Assembly: GCF_048323655.1 (NCBI RefSeq)
Contig: NZ_JBLUWW010000002.1
Coordinates: 62,001 to 126,000, forward strand
Length of the DNA: 64,000 nucleotides
Reading direction: 5' to 3'
Origin: Salinimicrobium soli
Lineage (GTDB): Bacteria > Bacteroidota > Bacteroidia > Flavobacteriales > Flavobacteriaceae
Part shown: positions 16,889-24,712 of the stretch, one piece after another
Position numbering within the stretch: the first letter of the stretch is position 1
How the letters are laid out: every line of letters begins with the position of its first letter
The notes under the pieces: model-generated
The model's database searches: none
Told to the model about the DNA's origin: nothing
Seen by the model: only the letters and a program-made list of their open reading frames with translations
Program-made: the position numbers and the translations under genes

Positions 16889-17708
16889 ATTAAAACTCTA
16901 TTTTTTGTCACGGACCCGCCTGCCGGACGGGCAGGTGCACGAATGTTTCTTTTTCACGTTGCGGGCCTGCCCGCCGCACGAAAAACATTGTGGTTTACGT
17001 CTTTGCGAGTCCGCCTAAGCGGACGAAGCAATCTGTTGTAGTTGAAGATGAATCTGTGGCTGAGTTAGAGCTGTCATCCATAATTTTGAATCCGTTTTCC
17101 AAGTTTCACACAAAGAACACAAAGGTTAAAATTAAGCTCATAAAGAGTATTAGATTGCGAGCAGGAATGTTTCAATTCATAAAGTCAATTCCCAAGAGAT
17201 AGATTGCTTCAGTCGTCCCAAAGCTTCGGGACTCCCCTGCCGGCCGGCAGGCGGGTTCGCAATGACGTAAAGAAGCAACTCACCTCGCCTGGCTTCGATG
17301 AGCAGGCGGCCAATAGCTGATAGCCCAAAAGCTTTTCAACATACGCATCCTTCATATCAGGATCACTTCGTCACTACGTCACAGTTGTTGAATCTTGAAT
17401 CTTGATTTTTGAACCCGGAATTTTTCTTCCCCTTTAGGGGCAGGGGCTGAACGGAAACACAATGAACAATAAACAAAGATCAATGATCAATGATCAATTA
17501 TCAATGCACAACCTTAGTAGCCAATGGCTAATAGCTAAAGGCTAACAGCCAAAAGCTAACAATTAACAGCTTCACATGATCATCACAGGTTCACTGCAAA
17601 GAGATCCCTCGCCAGCTTATGCCACTACTGTTGCACAAGCTTCTGTCGGGATGACAACAAAGCCAATGGCTAACGGCTAACTGCCAACAGCTTTACACCA
17701 TCACTCCG
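16889..17708. repeat. intergenic repeat mosaic with composite element L, copy 1
   Basis: This 0.8-kb stretch holds no supportable gene. Contents: the GCCACGAATGCACGAATG element interrupted by a CCGCCTGCCGG palindrome (16907-16950). Then composite element L (about 16992-17275), which contains TTGCGAGTCCGC, GAAGCAATCTGTTGT, TTTCACACAAAG, TTGCGAGCAGGA and a CTGCCGGCCGGCAGG palindrome beside TCGCAATGACGT. After it come TCAC octads (17345-17385), TTGAATC heptads (17388-17415), an M1-like module (17421-17456), AATNANC heptads (17461-17511), GCTAACN heptads (17519-17572) and a GTCGGGATGACAAC element (17600-17660). It ends in octads that run into the lipoprotein gene. L recurs at 18527-18720 and 18806-19040. 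Confidence 0.8.
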
Positions 17709-17738
17709 TCACTCCGTCACTCTGTCCTCCATCACAAC
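17699..17738. repeat. TCAC octad array overlapping the 3' end of a gene
   Basis: Octads CATCACTC, CGTCACTC, CGTCACTC, TGTCCTCC, ATCACAAC in register. The stop codon (17709-17711) and the last seven codons (MEDRVTE) of the lipoprotein gene are read from these units on the minus strand. Confidence 0.8.
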
Positions 17739-18377
17739 ATTGATCCCGGTAAAGAACAACTCAAAACTCCCATTCTTGTTCTTGTGGGTCTTGGCGATCT
17801 TGAGTCCGTTGAAGTCTTCGTAGTTTTCCCAGCTGGCCGGAAACGGGTTTTCCCTGCTGCCACCTGATAAATAAATCCATTCCCTGATCATTAGATCCTC
17901 TCCAAAATAGATCTCATACATATCGCCCGGGGTATAACCGGCTCCTTCCGGATACTTCACGGTCACCATCTGCATTTCATTCCCACTGATAGGCGCGGTT
18001 GCCTTTTCGGAATATTCATACTCCATGTCATCCCATGCGAGGTGAAACGGAAATAACAACCAGTATTGATCATTGATGAACCGCTGATCTACCCATTCGT
18101 GGCGGTCTGCTTCAGACTTATGATCGTAGGTTATAGTACTATCCGGAGTGGTCAAGGTCACCATGTTCGTTTTAGGTTCCCAGGTCCATTGCCGGGAAGT
18201 TCGGAGCGTATCATTGGCTTTGACGTTAAAGGTGTATTGTAGTTCTTTTACCCGATCAAATACCTCAAGGCCATTGGCCTTTGCTATTTGATGGGTGATG
18301 GGGATTTCTTTTTCAGGTTCGTTTTTGCATCCGAGTAAGGAGGTAGCCAGAGCGAGCAGGAGAAGTATTTTTTTCAT
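17709..18377 (-). CDS. lipoprotein of unknown function
   Basis: 222 aa from ATG 18377. The signal MKKILLLLALATSLLGCKNE has a lipobox LLGC with Cys17; a start six codons upstream (18395) is possible. The mature part is beta-rich with WEPKTNMVTLTTPDSTITYD, FPFHLAWDDMEYEYSEKAT and ASWENYEDFNGLKIAKTH, resembling Bacteroidota LolA-like or DUF lipoproteins that I cannot name with certainty. It is probably anchored in the outer membrane facing the periplasm. The gene stands alone, bordered by repeat mosaics on both sides. Its last codons are formed by the TCAC octad array, so the natural C-terminus may have been extended or replaced. Confidence 0.8.
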   Translation of the reverse strand: MKKILLLLALATSLLGCKNEPEKEIPITHQIAKANGLEVFDRVKELQYTFNVKANDTLRTSRQWTWEPKTNMVTLTTPDSTITYDHKSEADRHEWVDQRFINDQYWLLFPFHLAWDDMEYEYSEKATAPISGNEMQMVTVKYPEGAGYTPGDMYEIYFGEDLMIREWIYLSGGSRENPFPASWENYEDFNGLKIAKTHKNKNGSFELFFTGINVVMEDRVTE

Positions 18378-19090
18378 TTTGGTTGGTTTGAGCAATGAAT
18401 TTAATCTTTTTTCGGGAAATGGAGTAGTGTGATGATATGATACTGTGAGGAAGTGATCTTGTTAAAGGATTCCTTCCCATCAGGGGAACAAGGGAGGACG
18501 GTTGCATGTTGCCTGTTGCACGCTGCCCTCCAAAAACATTAAGGTTTACGTCTTTGCGAGTCCGCTTTAGCGGACGAAGCAATCTGTTGTGGTTAGTGGT
18601 GATCTGTAGCTAAGTTAAAGCTGCTCCTGGATTTTGGTTCTGTATCCCAGATTTCACACAAAGATCACTAAGAAAAAAGTTAAGCGCACAAAGAGTCTTG
18701 CCATGCGAGCAGGGTATTTCTTTTTATAAGGGTATTCAGAATCTTCTTGATAAGCTTTTTCGGCTCCTTTTAGGGCTGGGGTAAAACGAAAAAGCTCCCA
18801 GCGGCAGGCGAATCTGTGATTGGTTAGAGCTGCTCTTCAATTTTAGATATATATCCAAGATTTCACACAAAGAAAACTAAGAAATAAATTAAGCTCACAA
18901 AGAGTCTTTAGGTTGCGAGCAGGAGTTAATTTGGTTCTATTTCTTTTGATAAAGTCAATTCCCAAGAGATAGATTGCTTCAGTCATCCCGAAACCTAGGA
19001 CTCCCCTGCCGGCCGGCAGGCGGGTTCGCAATGACGTGATCAAGCCAACTGCTAACAGCCAACAGCTAATGGCTAACAGCTTTTTTTCCA
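18378..19090. repeat. intergenic repeat mosaic with element L copies 2 and 3
   Basis: Contents: GTGA octads (about 18427-18455); heptads GGTTGCA, TGTTGCC, TGTTGCA, CGCTGCC (18501-18528); L copy 2 (18527-18720, with TTGCGAGTCCGC, GAAGCAATCTGTTGT, TTTCACACAAAG); hairpin M1 copy c (18753-18796). L copy 3 (18806-19040) has GATTTCACACAAAG, GGTTGCGAGCAGGAG, a CTGCCGGCCGGCAGG palindrome and TCGCAATGACGT. GCTAACN heptads (19044-19086) stop about 20 bp before the SDR stop codon. No gene seen. Confidence 0.8.
18753..18796. repeat. hairpin module M1, copy c
   Basis: Perfect 10-bp arms AGCTTTTTCG (18753-18762) and CGAAAAAGCT (18787-18796) enclose a 24-nt loop with CTTTTAGGGCTGGGGT. The loop matches copy a while the arms are entirely different, which points to selection or a mechanism maintaining pairing rather than sequence. 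Confidence 0.85.
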
Positions 19091-19107
19091 ACTTCTCAAC
19101 TCGTACT

Positions 19108-19866
19108 TCAAATCGCTTTCACGCTCATTCCACCATCGGCTACTATGTTTTGTCCGGTGATGTAAGAGGATTTGTCCATGGCCAAAAAGGCAATAATGGA
19201 AGCCATTTCTTCAGCTTTGGCCACCCGCTTCAACGGAGTCATATTCAGGATGGATTTTAAGCGATCTTCCTGTTCCAAAACACTTTGAGTTAGTGGGGTG
19301 TGAGTGTACCAGGGGGAGACGGCGTTAACCCGAATCTTATCTGCTGCCCATTCCACGGCCAGGCTGCGGGTCTGTTGCAGGAGGCCGGCTTTGGACATGG
19401 CGTACGGAGTGCCGGAACCCACATCCTGAGTGGCGGCCGCAGAGGAAACATTGATGATCTTTGCATTGCCCGAGGCTTTAAGTAAAAGGTGTAATTCTCT
19501 AGAAAGGGCGAAGGGGGAGACGAGGTTGATCTCCAGTACCTTCCGGAATTCTTCTTCAGAATATTCATGGGCTCTTTTCCGGATATTGATCCCCGCATTG
19601 TTCACCAGAATGTTCAATGAACCCCAGGTGTTCTCTACATATTCCATGACCTTCTGCCGGTCTTCAGGTTTGGTGACATCAGCTACCATGCCTTTTACCT
19701 TGTACCCCTTTGCGAGCAACTCATCCTGAAATTTGATGATATCTTCCGCTTTTCGGGCGGTAAAAAGGACCTCTGCCCCCAATTTCAGGAATTCCAATAC
19801 ACTGGCCCTTCCTATTCCTTTTGACCCTCCGGTGATAACGGCCTTCTGGCCTTCAAGATTCCACAT
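19108..19866 (-). CDS. short-chain dehydrogenase/reductase (classical SDR, tropinone-reductase-like)
   Basis: 252 aa. The cofactor motif TGGSKGIGRA is at 12-21 and NNAGIN near 88. The catalytic serine lies in INVSSAAATQDVG, with Tyr/Lys in PYAMSKAGL. The C-terminus reads AMDKSSYITGQNIVADGGMS, typical of classical SDRs. The lack of an Asp after the second strand (FTARKAEDI has Arg) favours NADP(H). Length is normal. It is monocistronic between a repeat mosaic and a small membrane protein. The substrate is unknown; plant tropinone-reductase-like annotation reflects sequence style only. Confidence 0.88.
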   Translation of the reverse strand: MWNLEGQKAVITGGSKGIGRASVLEFLKLGAEVLFTARKAEDIIKFQDELLAKGYKVKGMVADVTKPEDRQKVMEYVENTWGSLNILVNNAGINIRKRAHEYSEEEFRKVLEINLVSPFALSRELHLLLKASGNAKIINVSSAAATQDVGSGTPYAMSKAGLLQQTRSLAVEWAADKIRVNAVSPWYTHTPLTQSVLEQEDRLKSILNMTPLKRVAKAEEMASIIAFLAMDKSSYITGQNIVADGGMSVKAI

Positions 19867-19923
19867 GTACTATTTTTTTAATTCTGAAACGCCAAAACAT
19901 ACGAATGGCTGTTACTGATCCTA

Positions 19924-19931
19924 ACAAAGGT
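19924..19931 (-). promoter_or_regulatory. candidate -7 box for the SDR gene
   Basis: Minus-strand TACCTTTG fits TAnnTTTG, with transcription expected near 19917, about 50 nt before ATG 19866. No matching -33 element is clear. Confidence 0.35.
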
Positions 19932-20009
19932 AAAGATTACAAACCATCCTAAATATAGGTAGATCAGGTTTTACCATAAGATCAATAAACAGCCATTTTT
20001 CATTATCTG

Positions 20010-20165
20010 CTATAAGCTTCTTCCGGTAAGCAGTTTATAAATGATCAGGATCACTGCGATTACAATCAGGATGTGGATAATGCTACCCAGGTCGGGGAAG
20101 GCAAAGTACCCGATCAACCATCCAATGATCAGTAAAACGATAATAAGCCATACCAAGTCTCTCAT
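20010..20165 (-). CDS. small membrane protein, lmo0937 family
   Basis: 51 aa from ATG 20165 to TAG at 20010-20012. It begins MRDLVWLIIVLLIIGWLIGY, then FAFPDLGSIIHIL, a second hydrophobic helix IVIAVILIIYKLL and the tail TGRSL. Two membrane helices joined by a short F-x-P-D-x-G turn are the pattern of the widespread lmo0937-family (about 50 aa) proteins, often linked to stress. Function unknown. It is a single gene upstream of the SDR on the same strand, 143 bp apart. Confidence 0.8.
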   Translation of the reverse strand: MRDLVWLIIVLLIIGWLIGYFAFPDLGSIIHILIVIAVILIIYKLLTGRSL

Positions 20166-20664
20166 AATTTAGGATTTGTGCAGTTATTCACTGCTGGTTA
20201 GAGTTTATATGTTGAAGTCAATTTTATGTGACGGTAAGTGTTAGATTATCAATTTTTTAACCTGGTTTCATCAAACTATCTAATAAATGTACAAAAGCTT
20301 TTGAATTTCACCTGCTGCTTTAACGGAGGTTTAACCAGAACAATGATCAATGAGCAATTAACAATGAACAATTATCAATTATCAAGAAACGGAGGTGAGA
20401 GGTCAGAGGATAGGGGGAGTCACATAAATGAGGGCTTTAAATTAACTAGCAAACTTCTAAAAAAGGTCAATTCTATTTAGGACTCCACAACACAACCGAC
20501 AACTCATAACTGCCAACGGCTAACCCTCCTTCGCTAAAGCTTCGGCGGGCAGGTAGCCAACAGCCAATAACTCCATCACTCCATCACTCCATCACTCCGT
20601 CACACCATCACTGTTTCACCGCTTCACAATTAAAATTCGTATTTTCGCTGCCAAGAATTTTTAA
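20166..20664. repeat. intergenic stretch with heptad and octad arrays
   Basis: 20166-20340 shows no recognisable feature. AATGATC-type heptads run at 20342-20390 (AATGATC, AATGAGC, AATTAAC, AATGAAC, AATTATC, AATTATC, AAGAAAC). 20391-20485 is plain. AACNNNN heptads run at 20486-20524, then a CCTTCGCTAAAGCTTCGGCGGG hairpin module (the GCCCGCCGAAGC type in reverse). Seven TCA octads follow at 20571-20626 (three CTCCATCA, then CTCCGTCA, CACCATCA, CTGTTTCA, CCGCTTCA). The array ends 38 bp before the kmo ATG; TATTTTCG (20645-20652) is a weak promoter-like box. Confidence 0.8.
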
Positions 20665-22011
20665 ATGCAGCATTCCAAAAATATTGCTATTGTAGGTTCC
20701 GGACTGGTAGGGTCGCTTCTGGCGCTTCACCTTAAGAAAGTCGGACATACTATTACCGTCTTTGACCGTCGTCCCGATGTGCGCCTGGTGGAATTTTCAG
20801 GTCGGTCCATAAATCTTGCTATGTCTAACCGCGGGTGGAAAGCCCTGCGGGAGGCCGGAGTGGAGGAGGAGATCCGGAAGCTGGCCATTCCCCTGTATCA
20901 AAGGGCTATGCACGTGGACAACGACCCGGTCTACTTTCAGAAATACGGAAAGGAAGGTGAAGCCATTTATTCTATTTCCCGCGGAGTGTTGAGCAGGAAG
21001 ATGATCGACCTGGCGGAAGCTGCCGGGGTAGAATTCCGTTTCGAGGAAAAAGTATGGGATGTTGATCTTTCCGAAGCCAAATTATACACTGGAGAGAGTG
21101 AGAAAGGGGAGTGGAAGGAGTATGATTTTGACCTGATCTTTGGTGCCGACGGAGCTTTTTCCCGCGTGCGACACAAGATGCAACGGCAGAGCAGGTTCAA
21201 TTATTCCCAGGATTTTATTGATGTGGGCTATAAGGAATTGCGTATCCCGCCTAATGAAGATGGTTCTTACCGTCTCGATAAAAATTCGTTCCACATCTGG
21301 CCACGCGGCAATTTTATGTTAATCGCGATGCCTAACCTGGACGCCAGCTTTACCTGTACGCTGTTCATGCCTTTTGAAGGAGAGATCTCTTTTGAGGCGA
21401 TCAATTCCGGAGAAAAAGCAGATAATTTTTTCAGTGAACATTTTCCCGATATCAAGGACGAGATCTCCAATCTCACCCGCGATTTCATGAAGAATCCCAC
21501 CAGTGCCCTGCTTACCGTAAAATGTTATCCGTGGACCTATTATGATAAGATTGCTCTTGTTGGAGACGCCGCACACGCTATAGTTCCGTTCTACGGACAG
21601 GGTATGAACGCGGGGTTTGAAGATATTTCTTTCCTGAGTGAGCTGCATCAAAAGTATGGCGATGACTGGGAAAGCATTTTCAGGATCTATCAGGAAGAGC
21701 GCAAACCCAATGCGGATGCTATTGCTGAACTCAGTTACCGGAATTTTCTGGAGATGAGCAGCAAGACCGCAGATCCTGATTTCCTGCTGCGGAAGAAGAT
21801 CGAAAAGCACTTTGCCACCCGACATCCTGAAAAATGGACTCCGGTGTATTCGCGAGTCACTTTTTCTGAAAATCCTTATTCCGAAGCCTTACAGGAAGGC
21901 GACCGGCAGGCGCGTATCATGGATGAGATCATGCAGCTTCCCGGTATTTCTGAAAAATGGGACTCTAAGGAAGTGGAAGATCGCATCCTGGAGCTGTTGA
22001 AAGGGAAGTAA
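20665..22011 (+). CDS. kmo: kynurenine 3-monooxygenase
   Basis: 448 aa FAD-dependent aromatic hydroxylase. GxGxxG motif VGSGLVGSLLALHL is at 10-23. The FAD/NADPH segment EFSGRSINLAMSNRGW is strongly characteristic of KMO, as are FGADGAFSRVR, FHIWPRGNFMLIAMPN and VGDAAHAIVPFYGQGMNAGF (the GD motif). The reaction hydroxylates L-kynurenine to 3-hydroxykynurenine in tryptophan breakdown or de novo NAD synthesis. Length matches bacterial KMOs. No other kynurenine pathway gene is in the window. The stop codon (22009-22011) is followed with no spacer by a heptad array. Confidence 0.93.
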   Translation: MQHSKNIAIVGSGLVGSLLALHLKKVGHTITVFDRRPDVRLVEFSGRSINLAMSNRGWKALREAGVEEEIRKLAIPLYQRAMHVDNDPVYFQKYGKEGEAIYSISRGVLSRKMIDLAEAAGVEFRFEEKVWDVDLSEAKLYTGESEKGEWKEYDFDLIFGADGAFSRVRHKMQRQSRFNYSQDFIDVGYKELRIPPNEDGSYRLDKNSFHIWPRGNFMLIAMPNLDASFTCTLFMPFEGEISFEAINSGEKADNFFSEHFPDIKDEISNLTRDFMKNPTSALLTVKCYPWTYYDKIALVGDAAHAIVPFYGQGMNAGFEDISFLSELHQKYGDDWESIFRIYQEERKPNADAIAELSYRNFLEMSSKTADPDFLLRKKIEKHFATRHPEKWTPVYSRVTFSENPYSEALQEGDRQARIMDEIMQLPGISEKWDSKEVEDRILELLKGK

Positions 22012-22158
22012 AGTTGCCGGTTGCAAGTTGCCGGTTGCCGGTTGCGAGTTATGAGTTGTCGGTTGCTTGCCCGCCGAAGCTTTAGCGTAGGTGGGTCGGT
22101 TGTGAGTTGTCTGTTTTCAGTTCTCTTTCAAACCTTCAATCTTAAATCTTGAACTCGG

Positions 22159-22199
22159 AATTTTCCTTCCCCTTTAGGGGCGGGGGCTGAACGGGAATT
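22159..22199. repeat. hairpin module M1, copy d
   Basis: Arms AATTTTCCTTC and its partner GAACGGGAATT (22189-22199) form about ten pairs, with two G-T pairs and one mismatch. They lie around the loop CCCTTTAGGGGCGGGGGC. It follows TTAAATC-type words, as copy b does. Similar cores without clean arms occur at 17421-17456, 25491-25525 and 25682-25722. Confidence 0.65.
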
Positions 22200-22251
22200 G
22201 TTGAAGGTTGCCTGTTGCGGGTTGCGAGTTTCCTGTTTTCAGTTCTCTGTT

Positions 22252-22298
22252 GTCAGGCTGAGCCGCCGCAGATTCTGCGGCGAATAGTCGAAGCCTTT
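22252..22298. repeat. hairpin element N, copy 1
   Basis: Outer arms AGGCT (22255-22259) and AGCCT (22292-22296); inner perfect stem CGCCGCA/TGCGGCG (22264-22270, 22276-22282) with loop GATTC. The second copy at 33335-33383 shares the GTCAGGNNGAGC and AGTCGANNCCTTTCT boundaries but has different, still complementary, outer and inner arms. Confidence 0.75.
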
Positions 22299-22522
22299 CT
22301 GAATCGCTAATACTGAACCCTGCCTTCTTCTCGATACTGTTTCCTTCGCTATCGCTCATGAAACACTCGAAGTGACGGCATAATAGCCAAAAGCCAAAGG
22401 CCAAGAGCCAAAAGCTTTTTCCATCACAGGGTCACTTCGTCACAACATCACTACTTTCAAAGAGATTCCTCCTTCGTCGGAATGACAATAGAGCCAAAAG
22501 CTAACAGCTAATAGCTTTTTCA

Positions 22523-24013
22523 TTAATCCTCCTCCCCAAAATCCGGGTCGGGATGGAGTTGTAAGCTCTCGTATACAGATTCTACGCTCTGTTTGTCCTC
22601 TACGAGGATAACAAGAGTGTCATCAGCCTCGATCTGAGTGGTGCCGTTAGGGGTGAGGAATTTTCCGTTTCGGGAGATCATCGCAATGATGGCTTTCCGC
22701 GGAAAGTGTAAGTCTACAATACGTTTTCCCACCGAGAAATTATCCGGAGGAATAGTGATCTCACGAATAAGCGATTTTGTACCGTCGTTCAAAAACGCGT
22801 CAACAGGAGAGACCTTTTTTACCTTTTTTGGAAGGGCTACATGAAGCCATTTCGCCACCACCGATAAAGTTGTTCCCTGTACAATTACAGATGTCAGTGA
22901 AACAAAGAAGACAATATTGAAGATCATATGTGCCTTTTCAATTCCGGCGAGCAGGGGATAGGTAGCAAAAACAATCGGCACTGCACCCCGTAGTCCTACC
23001 CAAGACAAATACCAGCGCCTGCGGGTCTTCATCTTGAACGGGGAAAGACTGAGCCATACCGCCAGCGGCCTTGCGACCAAAATAAGGAATCCTGAGACCA
23101 ATACGCCAAGACCGAGAATGGGTACAATATCACTCGGAAAGACGAGCAGTCCCAACGTAAGGAACAGCACGATCTGCATCAGCCAGGCGAGTCCGTCATA
23201 GAAACGGATAATGGTTTTTTTGTGAATGAGGTCACGGTTCCCAAGATATACTCCGCTGAGGTAGACCGCCAAAAAGCCATTTCCGCCAAGCCTGTCTGTA
23301 GCTGAGAAGGTTACGAACATAAGAGCGATCGCCAGTACCGGATATAATCCTTCAAAGTCGAGGGTGATTCGGTTTATGATAATTTTGCTAAGCTTTCCGA
23401 AGAGAAAACCGAGTGCTGCACCTATCAGGATCTGCTGCAGGAACAACGGCAAAATAGAAATGAGCTCCTTATCCTGGTTCACCACCAGCCCCAGAAAAGC
23501 AATAGTGAGAAAATAGGCCATAGGATCATTACTACCACTTTCCAATTCAAGCGTAGGCCGAATATTAGCTTTTAAAGCTAGGTTCTTGGAACGCAAAATA
23601 GAGAAGACCGCGGCAGCATCTGTAGAGGAAACGATGGACCCCAGCAACAGGCCTTCGTAAAAAGTAAAATCTGTGATCGCCCACACGAAAGTACCAACGG
23701 CCAAAGCGGTAAAAAGCACTCCGAGGGTGGAAAGGGAGATCCCATGCCAGAGGACGGGTTTGATGCTACGCCAGTTAGTGTCGAGCCCTCCCGAGAAGAG
23801 GATAAAGTTCAACGAAACGATCCCGATGAACTGTGCCAGCTGCGGATCGTCAAAATGGATTCCTCCAATTCCTTCAGAGCCTGCCAACATCCCCACAGAC
23901 AGGAAAAGGATAAGGGTGGGAACCCCGAATTTATAGGAAGTTTTTCCCGCCAGAATACTGATCAGCAATAAAAGCGACCCGATCAATAATACATTTTCGG
24001 TGGTAATGTCCAT
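22523..24013 (-). CDS. nhaP2: potassium/proton antiporter, CvrA/NhaP2 type
   Basis: 496 aa. About twelve to thirteen membrane segments of the CPA1 fold, with LGSIVSSTDAAAVFSILRSK, ELESGSNDPMAYFL (the two-Asp ion site) and LRGAVPIVFATYPLL. A cytoplasmic C-terminal TrkA-C-like domain (about 395-490: REITIPPDNFSVGKRIVDL, IEADDTLVILVED) matches CvrA/NhaP2, where it senses nucleotides. The role is K+ or Na+ extrusion against H+ at the inner membrane, for pH and volume control. The gene is not in an operon with its neighbours; the msrA stop lies 36 bp upstream of its ATG. Confidence 0.9.
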   Translation of the reverse strand: MDITTENVLLIGSLLLLISILAGKTSYKFGVPTLILFLSVGMLAGSEGIGGIHFDDPQLAQFIGIVSLNFILFSGGLDTNWRSIKPVLWHGISLSTLGVLFTALAVGTFVWAITDFTFYEGLLLGSIVSSTDAAAVFSILRSKNLALKANIRPTLELESGSNDPMAYFLTIAFLGLVVNQDKELISILPLFLQQILIGAALGFLFGKLSKIIINRITLDFEGLYPVLAIALMFVTFSATDRLGGNGFLAVYLSGVYLGNRDLIHKKTIIRFYDGLAWLMQIVLFLTLGLLVFPSDIVPILGLGVLVSGFLILVARPLAVWLSLSPFKMKTRRRWYLSWVGLRGAVPIVFATYPLLAGIEKAHMIFNIVFFVSLTSVIVQGTTLSVVAKWLHVALPKKVKKVSPVDAFLNDGTKSLIREITIPPDNFSVGKRIVDLHFPRKAIIAMISRNGKFLTPNGTTQIEADDTLVILVEDKQSVESVYESLQLHPDPDFGEED

Positions 24014-24049
24014 ACGGCAAAGAAAGCAAACTTTGTATAAAATGTCCTG

Positions 24050-24712
24050 TTAGTGGCTGCTTTCCTTTAACAAGTGCGGAAATTTTTTCTTGAACTTCTC
24101 TATACGCGGAATGGAAACATTGCGGATGTATGGATCATTCGGGTGCAGGCGTTCGTAATCCTGATGATAGTCTTCTGCTTTCCAGAACTTCTGAAACGGC
24201 AATACTTCAACTGAAATTGCTTTTTCGTACTGGTTAGCCAGTTCCTTTATCTTCTGCTCAATGACCTGTTCCTGTTCCCGGTTCTGGAAAAGGATAATGG
24301 AGCGATACTGCGATCCCATGTCGGGACCCTGTCCGTTCTTCTGGGTAGGGTCCATAGAACCAAAGTACACGTCTACCAGGGTGGCGTAATCGATGACCTC
24401 CGGATCATAGATCACTTCTACTGCTTCAGCATGTCCCGTTCTTCCGGTATTGCTTTCTTCGTAGGTGGGATTTTTGGTATGTCCTCCCGAATATCCCGAA
24501 ACGGCTTCTTTAACTCCTTTCACGCTTTCAAAAACGGCTTCTACACACCAGAAACAACCGCTCGCAAAATATGCTCTTTTAAGTCCGTCCTGCGCCGGAA
24601 CCTCTACGGGATCGGCATCAGCCAGATCGGGCCGGATCTCGTTTTTTTCCGAATTATTTCCGCAACCGGTAGTGAAAGTAAATAATATGGATAGGGCAAC
24701 TAGTAGTTTCAT
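24050..24712 (-). CDS. msrA: peptide-methionine (S)-S-oxide reductase, lipoprotein form
   Basis: 220 aa. A signal peptide with lipobox (MKLLVALSILFTFTTGCGNN, Cys17) precedes the MsrA domain from about residue 45. The catalytic motif GCFWCVE is present, then VSGYSGGHTKNPTYEES, GHAEAVEVIYDP and GSQYRSIILF, and the C-terminus lacks an extra MsrB domain. It reduces methionine sulfoxide in exported proteins, here anchored in the cell envelope. Its ATG overlaps the stop of the upstream lipoprotein by 4 bp (ATGA). The two are probably translated together and may work on the same envelope oxidative-stress task. Confidence 0.93.
   Translation of the reverse strand: MKLLVALSILFTFTTGCGNNSEKNEIRPDLADADPVEVPAQDGLKRAYFASGCFWCVEAVFESVKGVKEAVSGYSGGHTKNPTYEESNTGRTGHAEAVEVIYDPEVIDYATLVDVYFGSMDPTQKNGQGPDMGSQYRSIILFQNREQEQVIEQKIKELANQYEKAISVEVLPFQKFWKAEDYHQDYERLHPNDPYIRNVSIPRIEKFKKKFPHLLKESSH

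Larger units (their letters stand above)
22012..22522. repeat. intergenic repeat mosaic between kmo and the antiporter gene
   Basis: Eight heptads begin at the first base after the kmo stop (22012-22067: AGTTGCC, GGTTGCA, AGTTGCC, GGTTGCC, GGTTGCG, AGTTATG, AGTTGTC, GGTTGCT). Then: a GCCCGCCGAAGC-type module (22066-22099), heptads, TTAAATC-type words (22136-22153), an M1-like hairpin (22159-22199), heptads (22208-22253), hairpin element N (22252-22298), GCCAAAN heptads (22384-22418), TCAC octads (22420-22455), a GTCGGAATGACAATAGAG element (22459-22493) and GCTAACN heptads up to 22518. The facing gene's stop codon is at 22523-22525. No gene seen. Confidence 0.85.

Noticed and set aside
19867..20664. 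tRNA, tmRNA or other structured RNA gene
   Set aside because: No cloverleaf pattern, TTC/CCA segments or known RNA core could be recognised by eye in any spacer; a covariance-model scan would be needed to exclude small RNAs.
22174..22404. 76-aa minus-strand frame between kmo and the antiporter gene
   Set aside because: Spans M1, heptads and element N; ends in repeat-encoded NSQPATGN-like residues; no start context or homology seen.
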